Source: Mycolicibacterium sphagni (GTDB lineage: Bacteria; Actinomycetota; Actinomycetes; Mycobacteriales; Mycobacteriaceae). From it: a stretch of DNA of 64,000 bases. The stretch is taken from positions 620,742-684,741 of the forward strand of contig NZ_VBSB01000035.1 of NCBI RefSeq assembly GCF_013337765.1. The letters are read 5' to 3'. The notes beneath the pieces were generated by a model. That model did no database searches. It worked only from the letters and a program-made list of their open reading frames with translations, and was not told the origin of the DNA. The position numbers and the translations under genes are program-made. This document shows, one piece after another, positions 1 to 12,682 of this stretch (within the stretch, counting starts at the first letter, position 1; each line of letters starts with the position of its first letter).

Positions 1-304
1 TCAGCGAATCATCCTGCACGCCAAGGATCGTGGGTGTACCCGACCGGGCTGTGACGCGCCCGGCTATCACAGCGGTGTCCACCACGCCGCCCAAGATTGG
101 AAGAACGGTGGCAACACCGATATCGACGATCTCGGCCTGGCGTGCGACCCCGACAACCAGCTCGTCGAAACCGGTGGCTGGGGAACCCGAAAACTTGCCA
201 ACGGCGACACCGACTGGATCCCGCCACCTGGCCTGCCGATGCTGCGCGGTGGCGTCAACGACTACCACCACCCCGAGCGACTTCTGGGGAATGACGACCC
301 CTGA
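1..304 (+). CDS. DUF222/HNH endonuclease-family protein (13E12 type), 3' part only
   Basis: The window opens inside this gene; the reading frame begins at base 2 and stops at 302-304, giving about 100 C-terminal residues. They hold the HNH-type core: a Cys pair in GCTRPGC, the His-rich GVHHAA, and a C-terminal WIPPP segment followed by YHHPERLL. The same layout recurs in the complete minus-strand gene at 49301-50707, so both belong to the mycobacterial 13E12 repeat family (DUF222 plus HNH). The biological role of this family is not settled; a DNA-nicking function is inferred from the HNH fold. It converges on the PAC2-family gene with only four bases between the stops. Confidence 0.85.
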   Translation, partial: QRIILHAKDRGCTRPGCDAPGYHSGVHHAAQDWKNGGNTDIDDLGLACDPDNQLVETGGWGTRKLANGDTDWIPPPGLPMLRGGVNDYHHPERLLGNDDP

Positions 305-308
305 AAAG

Positions 309-1199
309 TCAGCCCCGGAAGCCGGGCCCGCGCCTGCGTAGATAGCGCTCGAACTCGGCGGCCAGCGCGTCGCCGTCCACCTTCGACAACGCCTCGTTCA
401 TGTCGACGTCGGCGTCACCGCGCTGTTCGAGGGAGGCCACGTACTCGGCGATCTCCTCGTCCTCGGTGGTCATCTCGGTGACCGCCTGCTCCCACTCCTC
501 GGCCTGGATGGGCAGGTCAGCCAGCGGCACCTCGATATCGAGCACGTCTTCGACGCGGCGCAGCAGCGCGACGGTGGCCTTCGGATTGGGCGGCTGTGAC
601 ACGTAATGCGGAACCGCGGCCCAGAACGTCACCGCCGGGATGCCGGCCGCCACACAGGCGTCCTGGAACACACCGGCGATACCCGTCGGACCCTCGTAGC
701 GGGTCTCCTCGAGGCCGAAGAACTTCGCCGACTCGGGGGAGTAGGCCGCGCCCGATACCGGGACCGGCCGGGTGTGCGGCGTGTCGGCCAGCAGGGCTCC
801 GAGGATCACCACGGTGTCCACGTTCAGCTTGTCGGCGATCGCCAGCAGCTCGGCGCAGAACGTGCGCCACCGCATATTGGGTTCCACCCCGTGCATCAGC
901 ACAATGTCGCGGTCCGAGCCGGGCGGGCGGCAGTGCGAGATCCGCATCGACGGCCACACCAGTTCCCGCGTCACACCGTCGACCTGCCGGATGACCGGGC
1001 GATTCACCTGGTAGTCGTAGTAGGCCTCGTCGTCGATCTCGATGAGCGTGTCGGCTTCCCAGATGGCATCCAGGTGCTCTAGCGCGTCACTGGCCGCGTC
1101 ACCGGCGTCATTCCACCCCTCGAAGGCCGCGACAATGATCGTGTTCTGCAATTCGGGCAGGTCCGGGCCTTTCGCGCCGCTGAAGTTCGACGGGGTCAC
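309..1199 (-). CDS. PAC2-family protein (Rv2125-like)
   Basis: A 296-residue protein of the PAC2 (proteasome assembly chaperone 2) superfamily, known in archaea and actinobacteria. The N-terminal half carries the characteristic AFEGWNDAGDAA segment and the HGVEPNMRW motif; the C-terminal third is acidic (EMTTEDEEIAEYV). In M. tuberculosis the homologue Rv2125 lies at the same end of the his/proteasome region. A role in proteasome assembly is suggested only by the family name and was not shown for bacteria as far as I know. The start is GTG at 1199, six bases after a TACGCT -10 element, so the mRNA is probably leaderless. Confidence 0.85.
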   Translation of the reverse strand: MTPSNFSGAKGPDLPELQNTIIVAAFEGWNDAGDAASDALEHLDAIWEADTLIEIDDEAYYDYQVNRPVIRQVDGVTRELVWPSMRISHCRPPGSDRDIVLMHGVEPNMRWRTFCAELLAIADKLNVDTVVILGALLADTPHTRPVPVSGAAYSPESAKFFGLEETRYEGPTGIAGVFQDACVAAGIPAVTFWAAVPHYVSQPPNPKATVALLRRVEDVLDIEVPLADLPIQAEEWEQAVTEMTTEDEEIAEYVASLEQRGDADVDMNEALSKVDGDALAAEFERYLRRRGPGFRG

Positions 1200-1205
1200 G
1201 AGTTC

Positions 1206-1211
1206 AGCGTA
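1206..1211 (-). promoter_or_regulatory. -10 element of the PAC2-family gene
   Basis: TACGCT on the minus strand fits TANNNT, followed by six bases and then the GTG start at 1199. This spacing places transcription initiation at or next to the start codon. No Shine-Dalgarno sequence is visible. Confidence 0.55.
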
Positions 1212-1414
1212 AGGGTTGATCGGCTGCGATGAGCCGTGTCGGACCGACTGCGCCGGTGTGGCGACTGGGGCAAACGATCCTGACGAGGTCGGCGCAACGA
1301 AATACGTTCGGCGGCAATCTCGTTAACTCTGCTGATTACGACATGCCGACAGAATCCGCCAGCTGGCGCACGCGGCGGCGGGTCGGGCGTCCAAACGTCG
1401 ATCGGGGGACGACG
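1212..1414. other. Non-coding spacer between the PAC2-family gene and the metH promoter
   Basis: About 200 bases with no convincing gene on either strand; short open frames here lack ribosome sites and family features. Together with the metH leader this is the longest non-coding stretch of the window. I see no B12-box, tRNA or terminator-like hairpin in it. Confidence 0.5.
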
Positions 1415-1420
1415 TAGACT
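1415..1420 (+). promoter_or_regulatory. -10 element of metH
   Basis: TAGACT fits TANNNT and lies 6-7 bases before the first base of the candidate riboswitch (about 1426), so the transcript would begin exactly where the aptamer begins. No good -35 hexamer is visible, which is common for mycobacterial promoters. Confidence 0.55.
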
Positions 1421-1425
1421 TTTCT

Positions 1426-1524
1426 GGTCGAGAGGCGTTGCAACGGTTATTCGGGGGCTGGGGCTCCTGGTATCCGCCACGCTCGGCAGAGTTAAGGACG
1501 CCTTCCGCTGAGGAAGGAGCGCAC
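1426..1524 (+). promoter_or_regulatory. Candidate S-adenosylhomocysteine (SAH) riboswitch in the metH leader
   Basis: The leader can be laid out like the SAH aptamer. Stem P1 pairs 1427-1432 (GTCGAG) with 1482-1487 (CTCGGC). Bases 1433-1438 (AGGCGT) pair perfectly with 1498-1503 (ACGCCT), the position of the known pseudoknot. The conserved TGCAAC lies at 1439-1444, an inner stem starts CGG/CCG (1444-1446 with 1474-1476), and CCACGCTCG before the P1 3' arm resembles the family CCAGGCTCG. Downstream, 1501-1506 (CCTTCC) can pair with 1512-1517 (GGAAGG) and mask the ribosome site. The pseudoknot uses part of that arm, so SAH binding should free the site and turn metH on. Confidence 0.72.
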
Positions 1525-5270
<3,746 letters not shown>

Positions 5271-5274
<4 letters not shown>

Positions 5275-7928
5275 CGCGCGGCCCGGAAGTACAGCTTTCC
5301 GCGGAACTGCAAGAGCAGGGCGACGGTCGCCGTCCAGCCGGTCTGGTGACTGGCGCCCAGACCCCTTCCGGTGTCGCCGTCGAAGTACTCGTGGAACGGG
5401 ACCAGGTCACGCCAGTGCGGGTCGGTTTGGAAATACTCGTTGTCGCCGAACACCGCTCGCCGGCCGGTCTCGTCGCGGACCAGCAGGCCGGTGAGCTGCC
5501 GGGCCAATCGATCGGCCACTACCTGCAGCGACACCAGATCGGTCGACCCTGCCGGGTCGGGAACGTGATAGGTGTCGCCGAGGAACCGGGCGTAGGAGTT
5601 GAGTGCTTGCACCAGAAGGAAATTGGTCGGCAACCAGACCGGCCCACGCCAGTTGGAGTTTCCGCCGAACATCCGGCTGCGTGATTCGGCAGGCTGATAG
5701 TCGACGACGTAGTCCGCGCCGTCGGCGTGGTAGGTGTACGGGTGGTCGCGATGGTATCGCGACAGAGAGCGGATTCCGTTGGGGGAGAGGAACTGTTCGG
5801 GGTCCAGGAGTCGCCGCAGGATCGCGGTGAGCCGGTCCTGGTGCACGACGCCGATCATGAGATGTGAACCGTCACCGCCGGCCATCACCAGCCGGACGTC
5901 GTCGGCGGTGTGCTCGTAGGTCTGTGCCAACGCTTCCAGGCAGCCCTCGATAGTCGTCGTCACCTCGGTCTCGCTGGCGGGAATGGCGATCGCCGCGAAC
6001 AGCGGAACGATCGCCTGAATGGAGAACACTTCCAGCGATCTGCTTGTGCCGTCGGGCATCTCGATGACGTCGTGATAGAAGTTCGTATCGTCGTTCCAGA
6101 AACTGACCCGATAGGTGCCCTTCTCCAGAGCGTTGGCGACCAGCCAGGCATCCCACACCCAACGGCTGAACATGTCTTTGTAGCTCGGATCCTGTTGGGA
6201 GAGTTCGATCGCCATCTCCAGCAGATGGAAGATCAGTGCGGCCATCCACGCGGTGCCGTCGACCTGCGCGAGTTCACCGCCGGTGGGTAGCGGCTCGTCG
6301 CGGTCGAACACGCCGATGTTGTCCATACCGAGGAATCCGCCCCCGAACACGCCGCGGTTGGTGTCGTCTTTCTGATTGAGCCACCACATGGCGTTGAGGG
6401 TTGCCGATCGGTAGGCGGTTGCCAGGAAATCCCAGTCGCCGACGCCGGTGCGAAGTTGGTCGAGTTGATAGATCTGCCAGGCCGCCCAGGCGTGGACGGG
6501 TGGGTTGGTATCGCCGAATTTCCATTCGTACGCCGGGATTTGGCCGTGCGGGTGTTGGGCGGTGGAATCGTGCAGCACCAGCACCTGCGCCTTGGCGAAC
6601 TCGGGATCGATGAGCGCAACCGCGAGGCAGTGGAACGCCAGGTCCCAGGCGGCGAACCAGGGGTACTCCCACGCGTCGGGCATCAGCATGACGTCGCTGA
6701 CAGCGAAGTGTTGCCAGCCGTTGTTGCGGCCCGCCCAGCGTTCGCGTGGCGGTCGCGGCTGTTCCGGATCGCCTTTGAGCCAGCGCCGCACTGCGTAGTT
6801 GTAGAACTGCTTACACCACAGCAGTCCGGCGAATGCCTGACGCTGGACGAGCCGTTCGTCGTCGCTCAGCTCTGGCGCCGCGACAGCGCGGTAGAACTCG
6901 TCGGCTTCGCGTTTGCGTTCCGCCAGCACGACATCGGCGCGACCGGGCTCAGTCTTGTCTGTTGTAGCGAAATGCACGGTGACGGTAAAGGTTTCGCCGG
7001 GCTGCAGGGTCGTCGAAACCTGGGCGGCAACCTTGCTGCCCTCGGCCGTGTCGACGGCATCGGAGATCCCGTTGACGACGTAATCGTTGATGCCGTCCGT
7101 GGTGGTGGCCGATGCGTTGGCCGAGGAGAACAGCAGGCGATTGTTGGTCTCGTTCTCGCAGAACAACAATCGCGGAGCGTCCCCGCCCGACGTGGTGACC
7201 GTGAACCACCGCGGCCCGAGCTTCGGGTGCCAGGTGTGTGCGGCACCGTCACCACAGGCGGTGATCCGCGGTCGCTGTTGGTCGGGGTCCCATGACCAGG
7301 TGTTGCGATACCAGAGCTGGGGAAGCACATGGATCGGTGCGGTGTCGGGCCCTCGGTTGGTCACCGTGATCCGGCAGTGGACGTCCTCGGGGCCGTCCTT
7401 GGCGTACGCGATATCGACGTCGAAATAGCGTTGTTCCAGCCATTGTTGGCGCAACGCGTCGAACAACTCGTACTCGTCATCGTCAGGCCCGCGTTGCTGA
7501 TTGGTGTGCAGCAGATCCGCATAAGGAAAGGCGGCCTGCGGGTACTTGTAGACCATCGACGCGTAGGCATGGGTGGGCAGGTTGTCGGTGTAGAACCAGT
7601 AGTCCTTGACGTCCTCGCCGTGGTTGCCCTCCTCGTTGGCCACCCCGTAGGGCCGCTCCTTGAGGACGGGGTCACGCCCGTTCCACAGCGCGATGCCAAG
7701 ACAGATGGTCTGCTCGTCGTCACACCAGCCCGCCAGGCCGTCCTCACTCCACCGGTACGCCCGGCTGTGGGCGTGGTCGAACGGGAAGTACGCCCAGGCA
7801 TCGCCATCGGCGCTGTAGTCCTCCCGGACGGTGCCCCAGGCGCGCTCGCTCAGATAGGTTCCCCAGCGGCGCCACGGCGACGTTCCGGTGTTGGCCTCGT
7901 CGAGGCGTTTCTGCTCGGCTGTGCTCAC
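5271..7928 (-). CDS. Large GH63/MGH1-like glycoside hydrolase
   Basis: An 885-residue cytosolic protein without a signal peptide, of the large MGH1-like/GH63 glucosidase group (an alpha/alpha-barrel clan that includes mannosylglycerate hydrolases). Family features are YPWFAAWDLAFH in the middle, with an acidic residue in the WD pair, and SNWRGPVWLP near the C-terminus. The exact substrate cannot be read from the sequence. The start is GTG 7928, overlapping the zwf stop as GTGA; the open frame continues upstream but inside zwf. It is third in a gnd-zwf-hydrolase operon in which every junction overlaps by four bases, which suggests that released hexose feeds the oxidative pentose phosphate pathway. 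Confidence 0.85.
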
Positions 7929-9325
7929 TTCGTCGCGGGCAGCCAGGGCTGATGCCAGGCCGGGTAGCCGGCGACCAGTTTGTCGGCGCCCGCGGGTCCC
8001 CACGAGCCCGGCTGGTAGATCTCGACCGGCGGCGGAGATTCCAGGAGCGGCTCGACGACCCGCCAGGTCTCCTCGACGCCGTCCTCCCTGATGAACTGGC
8101 TGGAGTCGCCACGCATGGCATCCCCGAGAAGACGCTCATAGGGTTCGGGTGCGTCGGCCATCTCGTCGCTGAACACCAGCGACAGGTTGACGGCCCGGGG
8201 AGCGTCGGCACCGCTTTCCTTGGCCTGCAACACCAGATCGACGCCGGCCGCGGGGTCGATCCGGAAGATCAGCTGGTTTTGCTCTTTGACCGGCTCGAGA
8301 AACGGCAGCGGCGGCGGCCGCTTGAAGATCACCCGAATCTCGGTGGCCCGCACCGGAAGAGATTTGCCTGCTCGGATGAAGAAGGGCACACCGCACCAGC
8401 GCCAGTTGTCGATGTACAGCTTCAGCGCTGCGAAGGTCTCGGTTTGGGAACCGGGTGCCACACCGTCGACGTCCAGGTAACCGGCGTACTGGCCGCGCAC
8501 GTAGTGGCTGGGGTCGGCGGGCCGGATGCACTTGAACAGGTCGACCCGCTTGTCCCGGAACCCATCTGGTCCGCCGCTGGACGGTTCGCTGGCGATCAGT
8601 CCGATCAGCTGCAGCAGGTGATTTTGCACGACATCGCGCAACGCCCCGACCGGGTCGTAGAAGTGACCGCGATCCTCGACGCCGAAATTCTCGGCCATCG
8701 TGATCTGCACGGCCTCGATCCGATCGCGATTCCACAGCGGCTCGATGATCGAGTTGGAGAACCGGATGTAGCGGATGTCCATCGCCGGTTCTTTGCCGAG
8801 GAAGTGGTCGATGCGGTAGATCTGCCACTCCTGCAGGTGGGCGCTCAGCTGATCGTTGAGTTCCTTGGCCGACGAAAGATCATGCCCGAACGGCTTTTCC
8901 ACCACGACCCTGGCGTTTTCGGTCAGGCCGGCCGTGGCGAGGCCGTCCACCACGCGCCCGAACAGGAACGGCGGAATCTCCAGATAGAAAACCGGATTCA
9001 CCCGTCCGCTGATCGCCGCGGCCACCTTGTCGTAGGTCGCCGGGTCGGCGAAATCACCGGACACCATCGACAGCCGGGCCGCGAACCGGGCGAAGACGTC
9101 GTCGTCCACCGGTTCGCCGGTGGCCTCGATGGCAGCCCTGGCGTGCTCCCGCAATGTGTCGACGGACCACTCGTCGAGTGCCACACCGACGATCGGGCAG
9201 TCGAGCAGTTTGCGCCGCTCGAGGCGGTACAGCGACCGGAAGGTCATCTTCTTGGCCAGGTCTCCGGTGATGCCGAAGACCACCAGAACATCAGCGGGCG
9301 CGGGATTTTGAGGCTGCACCGGCAT
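7925..9325 (-). CDS. zwf: Glucose-6-phosphate dehydrogenase
   Basis: It oxidises glucose 6-phosphate to 6-phosphogluconolactone with reduction of NAD(P)+, the first step of the oxidative pentose phosphate pathway. The 466-residue protein has the dinucleotide-binding GITGDLAKK near the N-terminus and the substrate-binding RIDHFLGKE. Its length equals that of M. tuberculosis Zwf1 (Rv1121) rather than the longer Zwf2, so it is probably the Zwf1 type, which is also linked to a gnd gene. The start is ATG 9325, overlapping the gnd stop as ATGA, so translation is probably coupled. Confidence 0.94.
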   Translation of the reverse strand: MPVQPQNPAPADVLVVFGITGDLAKKMTFRSLYRLERRKLLDCPIVGVALDEWSVDTLREHARAAIEATGEPVDDDVFARFAARLSMVSGDFADPATYDKVAAAISGRVNPVFYLEIPPFLFGRVVDGLATAGLTENARVVVEKPFGHDLSSAKELNDQLSAHLQEWQIYRIDHFLGKEPAMDIRYIRFSNSIIEPLWNRDRIEAVQITMAENFGVEDRGHFYDPVGALRDVVQNHLLQLIGLIASEPSSGGPDGFRDKRVDLFKCIRPADPSHYVRGQYAGYLDVDGVAPGSQTETFAALKLYIDNWRWCGVPFFIRAGKSLPVRATEIRVIFKRPPPLPFLEPVKEQNQLIFRIDPAAGVDLVLQAKESGADAPRAVNLSLVFSDEMADAPEPYERLLGDAMRGDSSQFIREDGVEETWRVVEPLLESPPPVEIYQPGSWGPAGADKLVAGYPAWHQPWLPATK

Positions 9326-10356
9326 CACTTCTTCTCCGCGTGTCCGCCGAATTCGCTGCGCATCGCCGAACATATCTGGTCGGTGAACTCGCCGAGCTGC
9401 CGGGACTGGAAGCGCTCGTAGAGCGATGTGGTGATTACCGGAGCAGGAACACCTTCATCCACGGCGGCGAGCACCGTCCACCGTCCTTCGCCGGAATCGG
9501 ACACCCGCCCGGAGAACTGGTCGAGATTGGGCGACGCGGCGAACGCGTCCGCGATGAGGTCCACCAGCCACGATCCCACCACCGATCCGCGACGCCAGAC
9601 CTCGGCGACCTCGCCGACGTTGATGTCGTATTGGTAGGCCCACGGATCGCGCAGCGGGGTGGTCTCGGCGTCGACCACTCGGTCCACCTTGCCCGCATCG
9701 GCATGCTTGATGATGCTCAGCCCTTCGGCGATGGCCGCCATCATCCCGTACTCGACACCGTTGTGGACCATCTTCACGAAGTGGCCGGCACCGTTGGGGC
9801 CGCAGTGCAGGTAACCCTCGGGCGCGGTGCCGACGGCATCCGCCGGCCGGCTCGGGGTGGGTTCGGCGGTACCGATGCCCGGTGCGATGGTCTTGAAGAT
9901 CGGGTCGAGGCGGGTCACCACATCGGTCTCCCCGCCGATCATCAGACAGTAGCCGCGGTCCAGGCCCCAGACGCCGCCACTGGTGCCGCAATCGACGTAG
10001 TGCAGACCGACCTCGGCGAGCTTCTGCGCCCGGGTGATGTCGTCGCGGTAGTACGAGTTGCCGCCATCGATCACGGTGTCTCCGGGCGCCAGCAGCGGGA
10101 CGAGCGCATCGAGCGTCGAGTCGACGATCGCGGCGGGCAACATCAGCCAGATGGCACGGGGGGTGTCGAGCTTGCCGACGAACTCCTCGAGGGTGGCGGC
10201 GCCGGTGGCACCCTCGGCTTCCAATTCGCTGACGGCGGCGGCGTTCACGTCGTAGACGACGCAACGGTGTCCGTCCCGCATCAGCCGTCGAACCAGGTTC
10301 GCCCCCATCCTTCCCAGGCCGACCATGCCGAGCTGCGTTGGTGTTGCACTGACCAC
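9325..10356 (-). CDS. gnd: 6-phosphogluconate dehydrogenase, short (decarboxylating) type
   Basis: It converts 6-phosphogluconate to ribulose 5-phosphate. The 343-residue product is the short form (about 340 residues, like M. tuberculosis Gnd2, Rv1122) rather than the 470-residue form; short enzymes often prefer NAD+. It shows the Rossmann motif GLGRMGANL at the N-terminus and the catalytic GPNGAGHFVKMVHNG. I chose GTG 10356 because AAGGGGG precedes it by 6 bases and the Rossmann motif begins 12 residues later; the much longer open frame upstream is spurious. First gene of the gnd-zwf-glycosidase operon. Confidence 0.93.
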   Translation of the reverse strand: MVSATPTQLGMVGLGRMGANLVRRLMRDGHRCVVYDVNAAAVSELEAEGATGAATLEEFVGKLDTPRAIWLMLPAAIVDSTLDALVPLLAPGDTVIDGGNSYYRDDITRAQKLAEVGLHYVDCGTSGGVWGLDRGYCLMIGGETDVVTRLDPIFKTIAPGIGTAEPTPSRPADAVGTAPEGYLHCGPNGAGHFVKMVHNGVEYGMMAAIAEGLSIIKHADAGKVDRVVDAETTPLRDPWAYQYDINVGEVAEVWRRGSVVGSWLVDLIADAFAASPNLDQFSGRVSDSGEGRWTVLAAVDEGVPAPVITTSLYERFQSRQLGEFTDQICSAMRSEFGGHAEKK

Positions 10357-10449
10357 GTTGTGCCCCCTTATGTGATGTGGTCGCCACCCTAGTCCAGCAA
10401 ACTGGCTCTGATTCGAGGTCAACCCATGTTGCGTGGCACAATCGTGGGC

Positions 10450-11133
10450 GTGCGAGCGGTCTTGTGGGACATGGACGGCACCCTCGTCGACTCCGAAAAG
10501 CTCTGGGATGTGGCGATCAACGAGCTGTATGCCCAGTACGGCCGGGTGCTGTCGCCCGAGGTCCGCGATGCCACGGTGGGTGGTTCGGCCGACGGCGTGA
10601 TCCGCATCGTGTTCGACGATCTGGGCCTGCCGCCCGACCCGGAACGGATGGCTGAGACCGCCGACTGGATGCACGACTACGTCGGTGAATTGTTCGGGAC
10701 GGGGCTGCCGTGGTGTGCCGGCGCTCGCGAACTGCTCGACGCGCTGTTGGCCGCCGACATCCCGATGGCGCTGGTGACGAACACCCGCCGGAAACTGACC
10801 GAGAATGCGCTGAATAGCATTGGCAGAGAATATTTCTCGGTCACCGTCTGCGCCGACGAGGTACCCGAGGGAAAGCCCGCACCCGACGTCTACCTGCGCG
10901 CCGCCGAATTGCTCGGCGTCAGCGCGGCTGATTGTCTGGCCGTCGAGGACTCGGTCACCGGGGCCGCGGCGGCCGAGGAGGCCGGATGCCCGGTGTTGGT
11001 GGTGCCCAACGAGGTCACGGTGCCTGTCACCCGCCGCCGTCACCACGTGTCGTCGCTGTCGGAAGTGAGCATCCCCGCGTTGCGACAGATCTACGCGGAC
11101 CTGCAGCTCGGACTCGGTGAGCGCTCGGCGTAA
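10450..11133 (+). CDS. HAD-superfamily hydrolase (beta-phosphoglucomutase/phosphatase-like)
   Basis: A 227-residue HAD phosphohydrolase. Motif I is DMDGTLVDSE near the N-terminus with the nucleophilic Asp, motif II is the Thr of VTNT, and motif IV is VEDSVTGAAAA. An alpha-helical cap lies between motifs I and II, as in subclass I. The substrate is unknown; sugar phosphates are usual for this group. I chose GTG 10450 because CACAAT lies seven bases upstream like a leaderless -10 and the protein then begins directly with RAVLWDMDG; an in-frame ATG at 10426 would add eight residues. It is divergent from gnd. Confidence 0.82.
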   Translation: MRAVLWDMDGTLVDSEKLWDVAINELYAQYGRVLSPEVRDATVGGSADGVIRIVFDDLGLPPDPERMAETADWMHDYVGELFGTGLPWCAGARELLDALLAADIPMALVTNTRRKLTENALNSIGREYFSVTVCADEVPEGKPAPDVYLRAAELLGVSAADCLAVEDSVTGAAAAEEAGCPVLVVPNEVTVPVTRRRHHVSSLSEVSIPALRQIYADLQLGLGERSA

Positions 11134-11192
11134 ACCGCTGCCCGATATCGCCGTGCCGCGGCCCTGACTGTGCAATCGTGGTTGCTACCAGG

Positions 11193-11212
11193 TTTCACAG
11201 TGCTGTGTGAAA
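11193..11212 (+). promoter_or_regulatory. Inverted repeat TTTCACA-N6-TGTGAAA before the sugar porter gene
   Basis: Perfect 7-base arms lie at 11193-11199 and 11206-11212. The right arm runs into the ribosome site GAAAGGA (11209-11215). It could be an operator for a sugar-responsive regulator or an mRNA hairpin that masks the ribosome site. Confidence 0.5.
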
Positions 11213-11221
11213 GGACGCGTC

Positions 11222-12682
11222 ATGGCCGGCCAGGGCCCCATCGACCAAACACCATCCGCGATCACCGATGAAGACTTCTCCTCGGGCGGTACGGCCATCC
11301 GAATCGCCTCGGTAGCCGCGCTCGGCGGTCTGCTCTTCGGCTATGACAGCGCGGTCATCAACGGGGCCGTCGCCTCCATCCGGAGCCACTTCGGCATCAA
11401 CGACGCCTCACTCGGTTTCGCTGTCGCGTCGGCGTTGCTGGGTGCTGCTGTCGGCGCGATGACAGCCGGCCGGATAGCCGACCGGCTGGGCCGTATCGCC
11501 GTCATGAAGATCGCGGCAGTGCTGTTCCTCGTCAGTGCCATCGGCACTGGCCTGGCCACCAGCGTGTGGATGATCGTGCTGTTCCGCATCGTCGGCGGTC
11601 TCGGTGTCGGCGTGGCATCGGTGATCGCGCCCGCCTACATCGCTGAGACATCCCCGCCCCGGATTCGCGGCCGGCTGGGCTCGCTGCAGCAGCTGGCCAT
11701 CGTGTCCGGCATCTTCCTGTCGCTGGCCATCGACTACGGGCTGGCGCAGCTCGCCGGCGGTGCCACCAAGGAATTGTGGCTGGGCATGGAGGCCTGGCGG
11801 TGGATGTTCCTGATGATGGCCCTGCCCGCGATCCTCTACGGCGTTCTGGCCTTCACCATTCCCGAGTCGCCGCGGTATCTGGTTGCCACACACAAGATTC
11901 CCGAAGCCCGCAAGGTGCTGTCGATGCTGCTGGGTGAGAAGAACCTCGAGATCACCATCAGCCGGATCCAGCAGACGCTGGAGCGCGAGGACAAACCCTC
12001 GTGGCGGGATCTGAAAAAGCCGACCGGCGGGCTGTACGGCATCGTCTGGGTCGGCCTAGGGCTGTCGATCTTCCAGCAGTTCGTGGGTATCAACGTGATC
12101 TTCTACTACTCGAATGTGCTGTGGGAGGCAGTCGGTTTCGGCGAAAGCGCGTCATTCATCATCACGGTGATCACGTCCGTCGTGAACATCCTGACCACGC
12201 TGATCGCCATTGCGTTGATCGACAAGATCGGGCGCAAGCCGCTTCTGCTGATCGGTTCGACCGGCATGGCGGTCACCCTGGCCACCATGGCAATCATTTT
12301 CGGCACCGCCACCCAGGTGAACGGCGCACCGCAATTGGGTGATGTGACCGGGCCGATCGCGTTGATCGCCGCCAACCTGTTCGTCGTGGCGTTCGGCATG
12401 TCCTGGGGCCCGGTGGTGTGGGTGCTGCTCGGTGAGATGTTCCCCAACCGCATCCGCGCGGCCGCGCTCGGCCTGGCCGCGGCCGGACAATGGACGGCCA
12501 ACTGGCTGATCACCGTCTCCTTCCCGACCCTGAGCCACAGCCTCGGCCTGGCATACGGCTTCTACGCGGTGTGCGCCATCCTGTCGGGACTGTTCGTGTG
12601 GAAGTGGGTCATGGAGACCAAGGGCGTCTCGCTCGAGGACATGCACACCGAGCTGTTGCACGAGGACAAGTCCAAGGCCTGA
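11222..12682 (+). CDS. Sugar porter family MFS transporter
   Basis: A 486-residue, 12-helix major facilitator of the sugar porter family, expected to import a hexose or polyol by proton symport across the plasma membrane. Family signatures are the GRIADRLGR loop after helix 2, PESPRYLV after helix 6, IGRKPLLL after helix 8, and PNRIRAAALG before the last helices. The start is ATG 11222 with GAAAGGA upstream; an in-frame ATG at 11207 would lie inside the palindrome. The neighbouring gnd-zwf-glycosidase operon and HAD phosphatase fit a sugar-use context, but the substrate is not readable. Confidence 0.9.
   Translation: MAGQGPIDQTPSAITDEDFSSGGTAIRIASVAALGGLLFGYDSAVINGAVASIRSHFGINDASLGFAVASALLGAAVGAMTAGRIADRLGRIAVMKIAAVLFLVSAIGTGLATSVWMIVLFRIVGGLGVGVASVIAPAYIAETSPPRIRGRLGSLQQLAIVSGIFLSLAIDYGLAQLAGGATKELWLGMEAWRWMFLMMALPAILYGVLAFTIPESPRYLVATHKIPEARKVLSMLLGEKNLEITISRIQQTLEREDKPSWRDLKKPTGGLYGIVWVGLGLSIFQQFVGINVIFYYSNVLWEAVGFGESASFIITVITSVVNILTTLIAIALIDKIGRKPLLLIGSTGMAVTLATMAIIFGTATQVNGAPQLGDVTGPIALIAANLFVVAFGMSWGPVVWVLLGEMFPNRIRAAALGLAAAGQWTANWLITVSFPTLSHSLGLAYGFYAVCAILSGLFVWKWVMETKGVSLEDMHTELLHEDKSKA

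Noticed and set aside
1438..1524. Upstream extension of MetH to 1278 residues
   Set aside because: The extension lies inside the riboswitch and encodes no conserved sequence; GTG 1525 has a good ribosome site.
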